DNA of 64,000 nt from Pseudomonas sp. GV071 (GTDB taxonomy: Bacteria; Pseudomonadota; Gammaproteobacteria; Pseudomonadales; Pseudomonadaceae), in NCBI RefSeq assembly GCF_003050835.1, contig NZ_QAOJ01000013.1, positions 1 through 64,000 of the forward strand, given 5' to 3'. The first letter of the stretch is position 1; each line of letters starts with the position of its first letter. A program made the position numbers and the translations under genes. Under the pieces are notes generated by a model, which was not told where the DNA came from, ran no database searches, and was given only the letters and a program-made list of their open reading frames with translations. Positions 44,282 through 52,729 of the stretch are shown here, one piece after another.

Positions 44282-44575
44282 GGCCGGACGTCTTCTTTAG
44301 TACGCGGTTGCCGCTAAGGCGGCTCGAATGGTGGCTCTATGCTACCAATGCTTGTTTTGTACGCTAGTACCGTCGATCAATTGACGCCAGTAAAGCAGCA
44401 GAATTTTGACGGGCGGTGGAAAAGTCTGACAAGTGTCAACGCTGTTACTTAACCGGCGGTAAGTTTGCGTCGTCGCGCTGCGCATCCGCAAGCGCTTCCC
44501 TTATAGTGCCAAGCCGACGGCACCCTCCCGGGAGGCTGTGGTCGAACTGCTGACTTCGATTGAAAGGACAAGGCC

Positions 44576-45649
44576 ATGTTGAATTGGAAGAACCGCGCCA
44601 GCACCATGCGCGATGGCGTCGGTAACTCGGTAGACGGCGCTCGTAGCTACTTTGGCGGCCTGTGGGTAAGCCGCGCACTGGGCACCTTGTTGGCGCTGTA
44701 TTTGATCATCGCCGGCCTTGTGGGCTGGTGGTGGAGCCAGGAGCCGGGGCTGTTTCAAGTGCAACAAAATGCACAACAGGCCGCGCAACAAGCCAATCGC
44801 CAACTGGTCAGCGGCTACACCACGGTCGAAACCCTGAAAAAAGTAGTTTCCACCCTGCTCGACAAACCCGGCGGCTACCTCTCCAACGACCTCACGCCGC
44901 CCGGCCTGTGGCTGGATAACATGCCGAGCTTTGAATATGGCGTACTGGTGCAGGTCCGTGACCTCTCGCGCGCCTTGCGCAAAGACTTCGCCCGCTCGCA
45001 AACCCAGTCCACCGAAGACCCGGACCTGGCCAAGGCCGAGCCGCGCTTCAACTTCGACAACAAGAGCTGGGCCCTGCCAGCGTCCGAGGCTGAGTATCGC
45101 GAAGGGATCAAATCCCTCGACCGCTACCTGGCGCGTCTTGCCGACCCGAAACAACCGAGCGCGCAGTTCTACACCCGCGCCGACAACCTGAACAACTGGC
45201 TGGGCGACACTGCAACCCGTTTGGGCTCGCTGTCGCAGCGCCTGTCTGCCAGCGTTGGCCAGGTGCGTTTGAACAGCGCGGTGAAAGAGCCTGATCAAAC
45301 CGTTACCGCGGGCGACGTGCCGGCGGTACGCGAAGAAGTCTACGAAACCCCGTGGATGCAGATCGACAACGTGTTCTACGAAGCCCGTGGCCAGGCCTGG
45401 GCGTTGTCGCATATCCTGCGCGCCATTGAGGTGGACTTCGCCGACGTGCTGGCGAAAAAGAACGCCACCGTCAGCGTGCGCCAGATCATTCGTGAGCTGG
45501 AAGCCTGTCAGGAACCGCTGTGGAGCCCGATGGTATTGAACGGCAGTGGCTACGGCATTCTCGCCAACCACTCGCTGGTGATGGCCAATTACATTTCGCG
45601 CGCCAACGCCGCGATCATCGACCTGCGTCAGTTGCTGAGCCAGGGGTGA
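44576..45649 (+). CDS. DUF2333 family membrane-anchored protein
   Basis: This 357-residue protein has one membrane segment (ALGTLLALYLIIAGLVGWWW) near residue 40 and a large helical periplasmic part. Segments such as GGYLSNDLTPPGLWLDNMPS and WMQIDNVFYEARGQAWALSH match the DUF2333 pattern known from pseudomonads, where it sits at the same position (PA4842). The start ATG has an AAAGGA ribosome site. The stop overlaps the next start by one base (TGATG), so the Nudix gene is coupled to it. Function unknown. Confidence 0.85.
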   Translation: MLNWKNRASTMRDGVGNSVDGARSYFGGLWVSRALGTLLALYLIIAGLVGWWWSQEPGLFQVQQNAQQAAQQANRQLVSGYTTVETLKKVVSTLLDKPGGYLSNDLTPPGLWLDNMPSFEYGVLVQVRDLSRALRKDFARSQTQSTEDPDLAKAEPRFNFDNKSWALPASEAEYREGIKSLDRYLARLADPKQPSAQFYTRADNLNNWLGDTATRLGSLSQRLSASVGQVRLNSAVKEPDQTVTAGDVPAVREEVYETPWMQIDNVFYEARGQAWALSHILRAIEVDFADVLAKKNATVSVRQIIRELEACQEPLWSPMVLNGSGYGILANHSLVMANYISRANAAIIDLRQLLSQG

Positions 45650-46209
45650 TGGTTGCTGTGTCCCAACAGGAGGTCGCGCACCGTGCGGCCTCCGATGCCG
45701 AACAGATTGCTTGGGTCGACGACGCCGATAACGAACTCGGCGCGCTGCCGCGGGCCGAGTTGCGCGAGCGAGGGCTGATCGGCCGTGGCACCTTTATTCT
45801 GCTGTTCAACAGTGCCGGTGAGCTTTGTGTACACCGGCGCACCTTGAGCAAAGCCATCTACCCGGGTTACTGGGATGTGGCGGCAGGCGGCATGGTGCAG
45901 CAAGGCGAAAGCTACGCCGAGTCGGCCGCCCGTGAGCTGGAAGAAGAGCTGGGCATCGGCGGCGTACCGCTGACGGCACATGAGCATTTCTTCTTCGACC
46001 AACCGGGCAACCGCCTGTGGTGCGCGGTGTTTTCTGCCGTCTCCGATGCTCCGCTGCGCCTGCAACCGGAGGAGGTTTTGGAAGCGCGGTTCATGCCCAT
46101 CCAGGCCGCGTTGGCCGCCGCCGACAGCCAACCGTTCTGCCCCGACTCCCTCGATGCGCTGAAACGTTATTTGCGCAGCACAGAAGCAGGTCGCGAATTC
46201 GGCGTTTAA
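45649..46209 (+). CDS. Nudix hydrolase family protein
   Basis: This 186-residue protein has a Nudix box, GGMVQQGESYAESAARELEE followed by ELG, where the GxxxxxExxxxxxxREUxEE pattern is kept. Nudix enzymes cleave nucleoside diphosphate-linked substrates; the layout resembles YfcD-type hydrolases. Start at the ATG overlapping the DUF2333 stop by one base; a GTG one codon earlier is possible. Substrate unknown. Confidence 0.87.
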   Translation: MVAVSQQEVAHRAASDAEQIAWVDDADNELGALPRAELRERGLIGRGTFILLFNSAGELCVHRRTLSKAIYPGYWDVAAGGMVQQGESYAESAARELEEELGIGGVPLTAHEHFFFDQPGNRLWCAVFSAVSDAPLRLQPEEVLEARFMPIQAALAAADSQPFCPDSLDALKRYLRSTEAGREFGV

Positions 46210-46404
46210 TGGCGCAAATTGGCTATTAGCAACAGCGATATTTATCGGTACACTGCGCCGCCTTTCAAGCCTGAGCCTCCCGGCCCAGGTGCGCTGCCCC
46301 TGCCAGAGTGGGGCTTCGCGGCTGACACCTTTGTCAGCCAGTCGCTTTCAGGTCCATCAACTACATAACGCTGCGCTGGACCTTCCTGACCGAGGAACAA
46401 CCCG

Positions 46405-46776
46405 GTGGTCAAGAAAGCTTCGTCCTTTTCCGCCCTCGGCGGTTTGGTGTTTTCCACCGATGCAGGCCGGCATTGCCCGGACTGCAGCCAACCGGTGGAC
46501 GCCTGCATCTGCAAACAGACCGCCATTCCCGATGGGGATGGCATCGCCCGTGTACGCCGCGAAACCAAAGGTCGCGGCGGCAAGACGGTGACCACCATCA
46601 CCGGCGTGCCGCTGGCCGAAGAACCGCTGAAAGAGTTGGCCAGCCAGCTCAAACGGCGCTGCGGCTGCGGTGGTTCGCTGAAGGATGGCGTTATCGAAAT
46701 CCAGGGCGACCATGTGCAGTTGCTGCTCGATGAATTGCTCAAACAGGGCTTCAAAGCGAAGAAATCTGGCGGCTGA
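46405..46776 (+). CDS. yciH: SUI1/eIF1-like translation factor YciH
   Basis: This 123-residue protein has an N-terminal region with two CxxC-like motifs (CPDCSQPVDACIC), which may bind zinc, and a SUI1 domain (VTTITGVPLAEEPLKELASQ then LKRRCGCGGSLKDGVIEIQG). YciH influences start-codon choice in E. coli. The start is a GTG at 46405, with GAGG 10 bases upstream. It stands alone, upstream of speA. Confidence 0.87.
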   Translation: MVKKASSFSALGGLVFSTDAGRHCPDCSQPVDACICKQTAIPDGDGIARVRRETKGRGGKTVTTITGVPLAEEPLKELASQLKRRCGCGGSLKDGVIEIQGDHVQLLLDELLKQGFKAKKSGG

Positions 46777-46916
46777 CAGACTGCCTCCTAAACTTCGCCT
46801 TTAACCCGTTTGCCATCGACGCGTCTGAACACCTCAGTAATCGTCATGTCCACTGCTTACCTTGCACGAGTCGGGGCTGCCCGGCGCTTTTGAATTCTTT
46901 TAAGAAGGGAACCTGA

Positions 46917-48830
46917 ATGTCCGTACGACGCACACGTAAAGATGACGGCAGCCAATGGACAGTCGCGGACAGCCGCAGCGTCTACGGCATTCGCCATTGG
47001 GGCGCCGGTTATTTCGCCATCAACGAAGCAGGCCGTGTCGAAGTGCGCCCCAGCGGCCCCAATAGCGCACCGATCGACCTGTTCGAACAGGTTGAAGAAC
47101 TGCGCCAGAGCGGCCTGTCGCTGCCCTTGCTGGTGCGCTTCCCGGACATTCTGCAAGACCGCGTGCGCCAGCTGACCGGCGCCTTCGACGCCAACATCGC
47201 GCGCCTCGAATACCAGAGCCAATACACCGCCCTGTATCCGATCAAGGTCAACCAGCAGGAAGCGGTGGTAGAAAACATCATCGCCACCCATAACGTTTCC
47301 ATCGGCCTCGAAGCCGGCTCCAAGCCTGAGCTGCTGGCCGTGCTGGCGCTGGCACCGAAGGGCGGCACCATCGTCTGCAACGGCTACAAAGACCGCGAGT
47401 TCATTCGCTTGGCGCTGATGGGCCAGAAGCTTGGCCATAACGTGTTTATCGTCATCGAAAAAGAATCCGAAGTGCAGTTGGTGATCGAAGAAGCCGCTGA
47501 ACTCAAAGTCGCCCCGCAGGTTGGCCTGCGCGTGCGCCTGTCGTCCCTGGCCTCAAGCAAATGGGCCGACACCGGTGGCGAGAAATCCAAATTCGGCTTG
47601 TCCGCCGCGCAACTGCTGTCGGTCGTTGAGCGCTTCCGCGCCGCCAAACTCGACCAGGGCATTCGCCTGCTGCACTTCCACATGGGCTCGCAGATCGCCA
47701 ACCTGGCCGACTACCAACACGGCTTCAAAGAAGCCATTCGTTACTACGGCGAACTGCGCGGCCTTGGCCTGCCGGTCGACCATATCGACGTCGGCGGCGG
47801 CCTGGGTGTGGACTACGACGGCACCCACTCGCGCAACGCCAGCTCGATCAACTACGACATGGACGACTACGCCGGCGTAGTGGTCGGCATGCTTAAAGAG
47901 TTCTGCGACGCCCAGGAACTGCCGCACCCGCACATCTTCTCGGAAAGCGGCCGCTCCCTCACTGCTCACCACGCGATGCTGGTGGTGCAAGTGACCGATG
48001 TGGAAAAACATAACGACGATGTGCCGACCATCGATGACAAGGAAACCTTGCCCGAGACCGTGCAATGGCTGGTCGACCTGCTTGGCCCGACCGACCTGGA
48101 AATGGTCACCGAAACCTACTGGCGCGCCACCCACTACATGAGCGACGTGGCCAGCCAATACGCTGACGGCAAAATCACCCTGACCCAGAAAGCGCTGGCC
48201 GAGCAGTGCTACTTCGCCGTCTGCCGCCGCCTGCACAACTCGCTGAAAGCTCGCCAGCGCTCTCACCGCCAAGTGCTGGACGAACTCAACGACAAACTCG
48301 CCGACAAATACATCTGCAACTTCTCGGTGTTCCAGAGCCTGCCGGACACCTGGGCCATCGGCCAGGTGTTGCCGATTCTGCCGCTGCATCGTCTCGGCGA
48401 AGAACCGCTGCGCCGCGCCGTGCTGCAGGATCTGACCTGCGACTCCGACGGCAAGATCAAGCAATACGTCGACGAGCAAAGCATCGAAACCAGCCTGCCG
48501 GTGCACGAAGTGCGTGAAGGCGAAGACTACTTGCTGGGCATCTTCCTGGTCGGCGCTTACCAGGAAATTCTCGGCGACATGCACAACCTGTTCGGCGACA
48601 CCGATTCCGTGAACATCTACCAGAACCCGGATGGCAGCGCCTACCACGCCGGCATCGAAACCCACGACACCATCGAAGACATGCTGCGCTACGTACACCT
48701 GTCGCCGGAGGAGTTGATGACCCACTACCGCGACAAAGTCGCCAGCGCCAAGATCAGCCCGCGGGAACGTACCCAGTTCCTCGATGCACTGCGCCTTGGT
48801 CTGACGCGTTCGTCGTACCTGTCCTCGTAA
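46917..48830 (+). CDS. speA: Biosynthetic arginine decarboxylase
   Basis: This 637-residue PLP enzyme decarboxylates arginine to agmatine for polyamine synthesis. The PLP lysine is in YPIKVNQQEAVVENI, the phosphate-binding glycine loop is HIDVGGGLGVDYDG, and the C-terminal GRSLTAHHAM and GDTDSVNIYQNPDG segments are typical. Length is standard. A GAAGGGA ribosome site lies before the ATG. The gene is followed by a REP palindrome. Confidence 0.96.
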   Translation: MSVRRTRKDDGSQWTVADSRSVYGIRHWGAGYFAINEAGRVEVRPSGPNSAPIDLFEQVEELRQSGLSLPLLVRFPDILQDRVRQLTGAFDANIARLEYQSQYTALYPIKVNQQEAVVENIIATHNVSIGLEAGSKPELLAVLALAPKGGTIVCNGYKDREFIRLALMGQKLGHNVFIVIEKESEVQLVIEEAAELKVAPQVGLRVRLSSLASSKWADTGGEKSKFGLSAAQLLSVVERFRAAKLDQGIRLLHFHMGSQIANLADYQHGFKEAIRYYGELRGLGLPVDHIDVGGGLGVDYDGTHSRNASSINYDMDDYAGVVVGMLKEFCDAQELPHPHIFSESGRSLTAHHAMLVVQVTDVEKHNDDVPTIDDKETLPETVQWLVDLLGPTDLEMVTETYWRATHYMSDVASQYADGKITLTQKALAEQCYFAVCRRLHNSLKARQRSHRQVLDELNDKLADKYICNFSVFQSLPDTWAIGQVLPILPLHRLGEEPLRRAVLQDLTCDSDGKIKQYVDEQSIETSLPVHEVREGEDYLLGIFLVGAYQEILGDMHNLFGDTDSVNIYQNPDGSAYHAGIETHDTIEDMLRYVHLSPEELMTHYRDKVASAKISPRERTQFLDALRLGLTRSSYLSS

Positions 48831-48849
48831 CCCGAAGCAGGCTCAGGTT

Positions 48850-48875
48850 CCCCTCTCCCGCGTGCGGGAGAGGGG
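48850..48875. repeat. Palindromic REP element after speA
   Basis: The arms CCCCTCTCCCGC and GCGGGAGAGGGG are separated by GT. The core is the same as at 24721-24751. It may help end the speA transcript. Confidence 0.85.
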
Positions 48876-48922
48876 CTAGGGCAGAGGTTAAAAGAAGGTT
48901 AATCAGGTAAGCGAGGACCTTC

Positions 48923-49792
48923 ATGCGTCGACTGCTCACCCCACTTTTTCTCGCCATCAGCGCGCTGCTTAGCGCCTGCTCCCCGGTCGGCCTGCTCAAT
49001 GCAGTAACCCCCACCGACAGCTATACAAAAACCAGCGCCATCGCCTACGGCAGCGACCCCCGGCAACAGCTCGATATCTACACCCCAACCGTCAAAAAAG
49101 CCGGCCCTACGCCCGTGGTGCTGTTCTTCTATGGCGGCAGCTGGAACAGCGGCGAGCGCAACGACTACCGCTTTGTCGGCGAGGCATTGGCCAGCCACGG
49201 CTACGTCACCGTGATCGCCGACTACCGACTTTATCCACAGGTGCGTTACCCCGACTTCCTCAAAGACGGCGCCCACGCCTTCGCCTGGGTACACGAGCAC
49301 ATCAGCAGTTACGGCGGTGACCCCGAGCACCTGTTCCTCATGGGCCACAGCGCCGGCGGCTATAACGCCGCGATGCTCGCCCTCGACCCGCGCCTGCTGG
49401 CCGACGTGAACCTCAACGCCAGTGCGATTCGCGGCTGGATCGGCCTGGCCGGCCCCTATGATTTCCTACCCGTCAAAAACCCCGATGTGCGACCGGTGTT
49501 CTTCTTCCCCAGCAGCCCGCCGGACTCACAACCGATCAACCACATCAGCGCCAGCGCACCGCCGGCATTGCTGATGGCCGCCGCCGAAGACGACCTGGTC
49601 AACCCGCAGCGCAATACCGGCGGCCTGGCCAAGCGCCTGCGGGAAGTGGGTGTGCCGGTGAGCGAGCATTACTACGACAACGTCAGCCACATCACCCTGG
49701 TGGCAGCCTTGTCCCGGCCGCTGCGCTACAAGGCGCCAGCGTTGGAGGAGATTGTGCGGTTTATCGACAGCGATGGCGGGCGTAGGCCCTGA
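48923..49792 (+). CDS. Alpha/beta hydrolase lipoprotein
   Basis: This 289-residue envelope lipoprotein has lipobox LLSAC (cysteine near residue 19), followed by an alpha/beta hydrolase of the carboxylesterase/HSL-like group. The oxyanion-hole motif reads FFYGGSWNSG where HGGxW is typical, the nucleophile elbow is GHSAGGYNAAM, and the acidic and histidine residues are in AAAEDDLVNP and NVSHITL. It is probably an esterase on the outer or inner membrane. The substrate is unknown. Confidence 0.85.
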   Translation: MRRLLTPLFLAISALLSACSPVGLLNAVTPTDSYTKTSAIAYGSDPRQQLDIYTPTVKKAGPTPVVLFFYGGSWNSGERNDYRFVGEALASHGYVTVIADYRLYPQVRYPDFLKDGAHAFAWVHEHISSYGGDPEHLFLMGHSAGGYNAAMLALDPRLLADVNLNASAIRGWIGLAGPYDFLPVKNPDVRPVFFFPSSPPDSQPINHISASAPPALLMAAAEDDLVNPQRNTGGLAKRLREVGVPVSEHYYDNVSHITLVAALSRPLRYKAPALEEIVRFIDSDGGRRP

Positions 49793-49912
49793 ACAGCATC
49801 GCGGCTGAACACTTACTTATCGGGTGGCACTGCGGTTGGCGTTGTGTGGCAGCGCGGCGCCGCCAGCGAAGTGGGAGAAGGTGAGCAATCAGGGTGACGT
49901 TTAAGGGCGCTG

Positions 49913-50119
49913 TTAAGGCGTCCCAAGTTTCAGCCCGCTCAACAGCAGATGTGACGTGACCGCCCAACCAATCACGCTCAACACCCCCAGCACCACATAC
50001 CCCACCACAATGCCCAGGGCGATCTGCTTCCACAGGCCGGCATATTGATTCGAGCCACCGCTGTTGGAGCGGATAGGGCGGTCCCGTTCTGCGCGGATGT
50101 CGTCGAAGTCGTCTCTCAT
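49913..50119 (-). CDS. Small single-pass membrane protein, 68 residues
   Basis: This protein starts with a charged segment (MRDDFDDIRAERDRPIRSNS) followed by one long hydrophobic segment (LGIVVGYVVLGVLSVIGWAV). The short charged N-terminus and single helix suggest an inner-membrane anchor. No family recognised. It lies between genes on the other strand. Confidence 0.65.
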   Translation of the reverse strand: MRDDFDDIRAERDRPIRSNSGGSNQYAGLWKQIALGIVVGYVVLGVLSVIGWAVTSHLLLSGLKLGTP

Positions 50120-50332
50120 ATCGTGTCCTCTGCGCTTCTCGGCGCTTTCAAAATTTCGATCGGCCTATCGAGGCGCGGGTGTTGCTGGCCATTCTACGGT
50201 TCGGCCTCCAATAGCCGAACGTCTACTTGCGCCGATAACGCTTGTTACCGGACCTCACCGCAGCCCGGCACTTCGCCAACAAAACCATTTCTGCCATCAT
50301 CTGCCCACTGAACAGGCAAGGAGTGCTCACGG

Positions 50333-50830
50333 GTGAGCCAGGCGCAGTGGTTTTACGAAGACAACGGTTCGCGTGTAGGGCCGATTAGCGAAGAGACGAT
50401 CAAAGCGTTGTTGCAGGACAAAAAGATCGGCCATAACACCCTGGTGTGGCGGCCCGGTCTGGATGGCTGGATTACCCTTGAAACCTCGGACCTGCAAGGC
50501 GAACTTGCGGCGATGCCGCCGCCCCTAGGCACAGAAAACATCTCGGGCTTGTGGGTGTGGTTTCTTGCCTGCTCGCCGCTATTCTGGATGGTTACCCCCT
50601 ACGGTTACGAGCGCACCGTTTTCGTGGTGCTGTGGCTGCTGAGCATATTTCTCTGCGCCATGGACATCAGAAAAATTCGCCTCGCCGGCTACAAAGCCCC
50701 GTCGATCTGGTGGAGCTTTTTTGTTCCAGGCTATCTTTTTGTACGCTCGCAAAAATTGCAGGTGCACTACGTACCGCTCATTGTTTGGCTGGCCCTCACC
50801 TTCCTGCCCGCCGACTACGGTTACTGGTAG
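50333..50830 (+). CDS. GYF-2 (DUF4339) domain membrane protein
   Basis: This 165-residue protein starts at a GTG with AAGGAG upstream. The first 60 residues form a GYF-2 domain: WFYEDNGSRVGPISEETIKA, then NTLVWRPGLDGWITLETS. Then come three or four membrane segments (LWVWFLACSPLFWMVTPYG, VFVVLWLLSIFLCAMDIR). GYF-2 domains are thought to mediate protein contacts. Specific role unknown. Confidence 0.78.
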   Translation: MSQAQWFYEDNGSRVGPISEETIKALLQDKKIGHNTLVWRPGLDGWITLETSDLQGELAAMPPPLGTENISGLWVWFLACSPLFWMVTPYGYERTVFVVLWLLSIFLCAMDIRKIRLAGYKAPSIWWSFFVPGYLFVRSQKLQVHYVPLIVWLALTFLPADYGYW

Positions 50831-50878
50831 ATAACAGCCCTGGGCCTGACCCCGCCAAGCAGCAAGCAGGAGACGAGC

Positions 50879-51262
50879 ATGTTCAAAGCACGAATTGCCA
50901 TTGTCCTCCTCGCGATACTGCTGCCCTACCTGGCGCGGCTGCCTGGCGGAATGGCTTGGCTGGCTCAATACACCAACGCTGATGTCCGTGGCTGGCTGTT
51001 TCTGCAGGCATTCAACGCCATCGCCTGGGGCAGTATTCTGGCCATCAGCCTTTTGTATCGTCGGCCGGTGCCGTTGTTGGTGCCGGCGCTGTTTGGCTTC
51101 AGTTACCTGGCCTGGGCGCATTACTCGCTAGATGTGGCTGGGGATGCGCAGGCGGCGGTGGGCATTGTGTTTATCCCGATCTATGCGCTGGTGCCGATTT
51201 TTGTCGGAGGCGTGGGCGGATATTTACTTGATAGACGCTTGAGAATGGCCGCGAGCGACTAG
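50879..51262 (+). CDS. Polytopic membrane protein of unknown function
   Basis: This 127-residue protein has four likely membrane segments (IAIVLLAILLPYLARL, AFNAIAWGSILAISLLY, VPALFGFSYLAWAHYS, VGIVFIPIYALVPIFVGGVG). A GGAG ribosome site precedes the ATG. It follows the GYF-2 gene by 48 bases and may be cotranscribed. I do not recognise a family. Confidence 0.7.
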   Translation: MFKARIAIVLLAILLPYLARLPGGMAWLAQYTNADVRGWLFLQAFNAIAWGSILAISLLYRRPVPLLVPALFGFSYLAWAHYSLDVAGDAQAAVGIVFIPIYALVPIFVGGVGGYLLDRRLRMAASD

Positions 51263-51317
51263 CTGTGGGCAGCGGGCTTGGAACCATGAACCTCACCATT
51301 GAGCAGGGCCGATCAGG

Positions 51318-51677
51318 ATGTACGGTATCCCCAAGGAGCTAGACCTCTCGCCGGTAATTGGCCAGTTCACCACCCAGGTGCGTGTTGGCCAGTTCGATCT
51401 TCAGTTCACATTCGGCATTGTCCACTTGGCCGTTCAAACCCCAGTGACCCTTTTCCGTGACGGCAAACCGTTTGCCCGCTGGGAAGAAGGCCGATGGCCT
51501 GATCCTGGGTTCTACGAAATCATGAATCGCAACGTGCTGCGCTGCGAGGTCGTCAGTGACCGGTTGATTGTGTTCGAGTTCGAGAACGGCGTGGTGATGC
51601 ACCTTGAAGATAGCTCGGATACTTACGAATCCATGCAGATATATTTCAATGGCGATGCAGATGGATGGATTATTTAG
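51318..51677 (+). CDS. Small hypothetical protein, 119 residues
   Basis: This soluble protein starts MYGIPKELDLSPVIGQFTTQ and contains VTLFRDGKPFARWEEGRWPD and FEFENGVVMHLEDSSDTYES. The composition and the acidic, tryptophan-rich patches remind me of small immunity-like proteins (DUF6188 type), but I cannot confirm this. It overlaps the converging next gene by eight bases. It lies just outside the prophage. Confidence 0.6.
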   Translation: MYGIPKELDLSPVIGQFTTQVRVGQFDLQFTFGIVHLAVQTPVTLFRDGKPFARWEEGRWPDPGFYEIMNRNVLRCEVVSDRLIVFEFENGVVMHLEDSSDTYESMQIYFNGDADGWII

Positions 51678-52269
51678 AGGGAGGATTCAGCGGCTGTTGC
51701 ATCTCATCAATAAGCTGAATTGCCTCAGGAGACATCAGGAAGCTCGCTAATAAAGTCCTGCGTTCTTTGAGCTCATTCCCGATCTCATTTATCTGAGTCA
51801 CCGCTCTTTTCGCCTGCTCATTCAAGTTATCTAGATAGGCCTTCGCCGCCAAACATCCGCTTTCGGTTGATAGCCTGAACTCACTGCGGAAATGATGAAC
51901 CAGAAAATTTCGCTTCTGCAGAAGGTCGTTTAGATCGTCGCAAGCCTGCTTGGCTTGCTCTGCGTTCATCGGGATTCTGAAGCGCGAGCGAAACGCTGTG
52001 GTCTGGCCGGGCAGCAGCTTCGGCTCTTCGGGCTCTTCGTCAAATTCGGCGGTCTTTTCTAACAGCTGGCGGATGAGGAAGCCTAGGGTTTGCAGTGCAA
52101 GCTTCTCTCGCTGCTGCTCAGGCGTTGGCCCGTTGCTCGACACGTCAAAGTGCGGCAGCAGATTTTTAAGCGCCTGCTCATACAACTGCAGGTTAAGAAT
52201 GCATTTCCCTATCAACACAAAAACAGCTGTTTGCGCTCGTTCGAGTTCATCTGGGGGGAGGTTGGTCAT
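51670..52269 (-). CDS. Hypothetical protein with HEPN-like motif
   Basis: This 199-residue, highly helical protein starts MTNLPPDELERAQTAVFVLI. A central RNFLVHHFRSE segment has the R-x4-H spacing seen in HEPN nucleases and related folds. The rest is charged helix. Its position immediately next to the tRNA attachment fragment makes it a possible accessory gene, although it lies outside the 3' tRNA fragment. No closer family recognised. Confidence 0.6.
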   Translation of the reverse strand: MTNLPPDELERAQTAVFVLIGKCILNLQLYEQALKNLLPHFDVSSNGPTPEQQREKLALQTLGFLIRQLLEKTAEFDEEPEEPKLLPGQTTAFRSRFRIPMNAEQAKQACDDLNDLLQKRNFLVHHFRSEFRLSTESGCLAAKAYLDNLNEQAKRAVTQINEIGNELKERRTLLASFLMSPEAIQLIDEMQQPLNPPSK

Positions 52270-52377
52270 CCGTTTCCAGCCGTGAAGGGGTGGCTGGATT
52301 CTAGGCGCGGGGGACGGAAATTTCGAGGTGAGTTGTGGGGCGACGATGTAGTCACCTGTCCCGCTTTTCTAGCGCGC

Positions 52378-52409
52378 ACAAAAAAGGGCTTAGCTTTCGC
52401 TAAACCCTT
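52378..52409 (-). terminator. Terminator of the former tRNA-Met gene
   Basis: An 11-base-pair stem (AAGGGTTTAGC with GCTAAGCCCTT on the minus strand) has a GAAA loop and is followed by a T-run. It lies eight bases beyond the CCA end of the tRNA fragment, as expected for the original tRNA terminator. Confidence 0.88.
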
Positions 52410-52417
52410 GTTTTGTT

Positions 52418-52463
52418 TGGTGGCTACACAGGGACTTGAACCCCGGACCCCAGCATTATGAAT
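52418..52463 (-). other. attL-like 3' fragment of tRNA-Met (CAT)
   Basis: Read on the minus strand, the sequence from TTCATAATGCTGGGGTCC to GTAGCCACCA is the 3' part of an elongator tRNA-Met: anticodon loop with CAT, the anticodon stem 3' side, variable loop, a complete T-arm (five paired bases, TTCAAGT loop), acceptor 3' strand and encoded CCA. The bases further upstream do not continue the tRNA (no D-arm or 5' acceptor). Such 3' remnants are the scar left when a tRNA-specific integrase inserts an element, so this is the left attachment site of the prophage. The intact gene is expected at the right end. Confidence 0.85.
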
Positions 52464-52729
52464 CCTCGCAGTAGGACCATGTAAGGCCAGAGAGGCCCAT
52501 AAAACGAGGGTTCCAGCTCTGCCGCATCCTAGTTAATCCAGAGCACAGCAGAAAAAGCGGTCGATGTAGTCACCTGGCGCCAAGGTGCATTGAGCATCGT
52601 CTGTCTGGATTGGGCTATTGAGGAGCCTGTAACGAACACTTGAATTGCTTGTCGTGATCGTCCAAGGAAGATACGTTAGTCTCTGGTGGCTTAATGATAC
52701 TGTTTTGAATGCAAACAAGGAGGTGAGAT

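Larger units (their letters stand above)
52344..52576 (+). repeat. 15-base direct repeat flanking the tRNA fragment
   Basis: CGATGTAGTCACCTG occurs at 52344-52358 and again at 52562-52576. It is an exact direct repeat 218 bases apart, enclosing the terminator and tRNA-Met fragment. Its function is unclear. Confidence 0.75.
52270..52729. other. Non-coding junction region at the prophage left end
   Basis: This 460-base stretch has no convincing gene. It contains the minus-strand terminator and 3' fragment of a tRNA-Met, a 15-base direct repeat on both sides of it, and, on the right, an AT-rich leader of the RelA/SpoT-like gene with a strong AAGGAGGT ribosome site at 52717. Base composition becomes richer in A and T to the right of about 52640. 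Confidence 0.75.

Noticed and set aside
42680..44317. Plus-strand open frame of 545 codons opposite the diguanylate cyclase gene
   Set aside because: Antisense shadow; the minus strand has GGDEF and receiver motifs.
52418..52463. Functional tRNA-Met gene
   Set aside because: Only the 3' part is present; the D-arm, 5' acceptor strand and the 5' side of the anticodon stem are missing.
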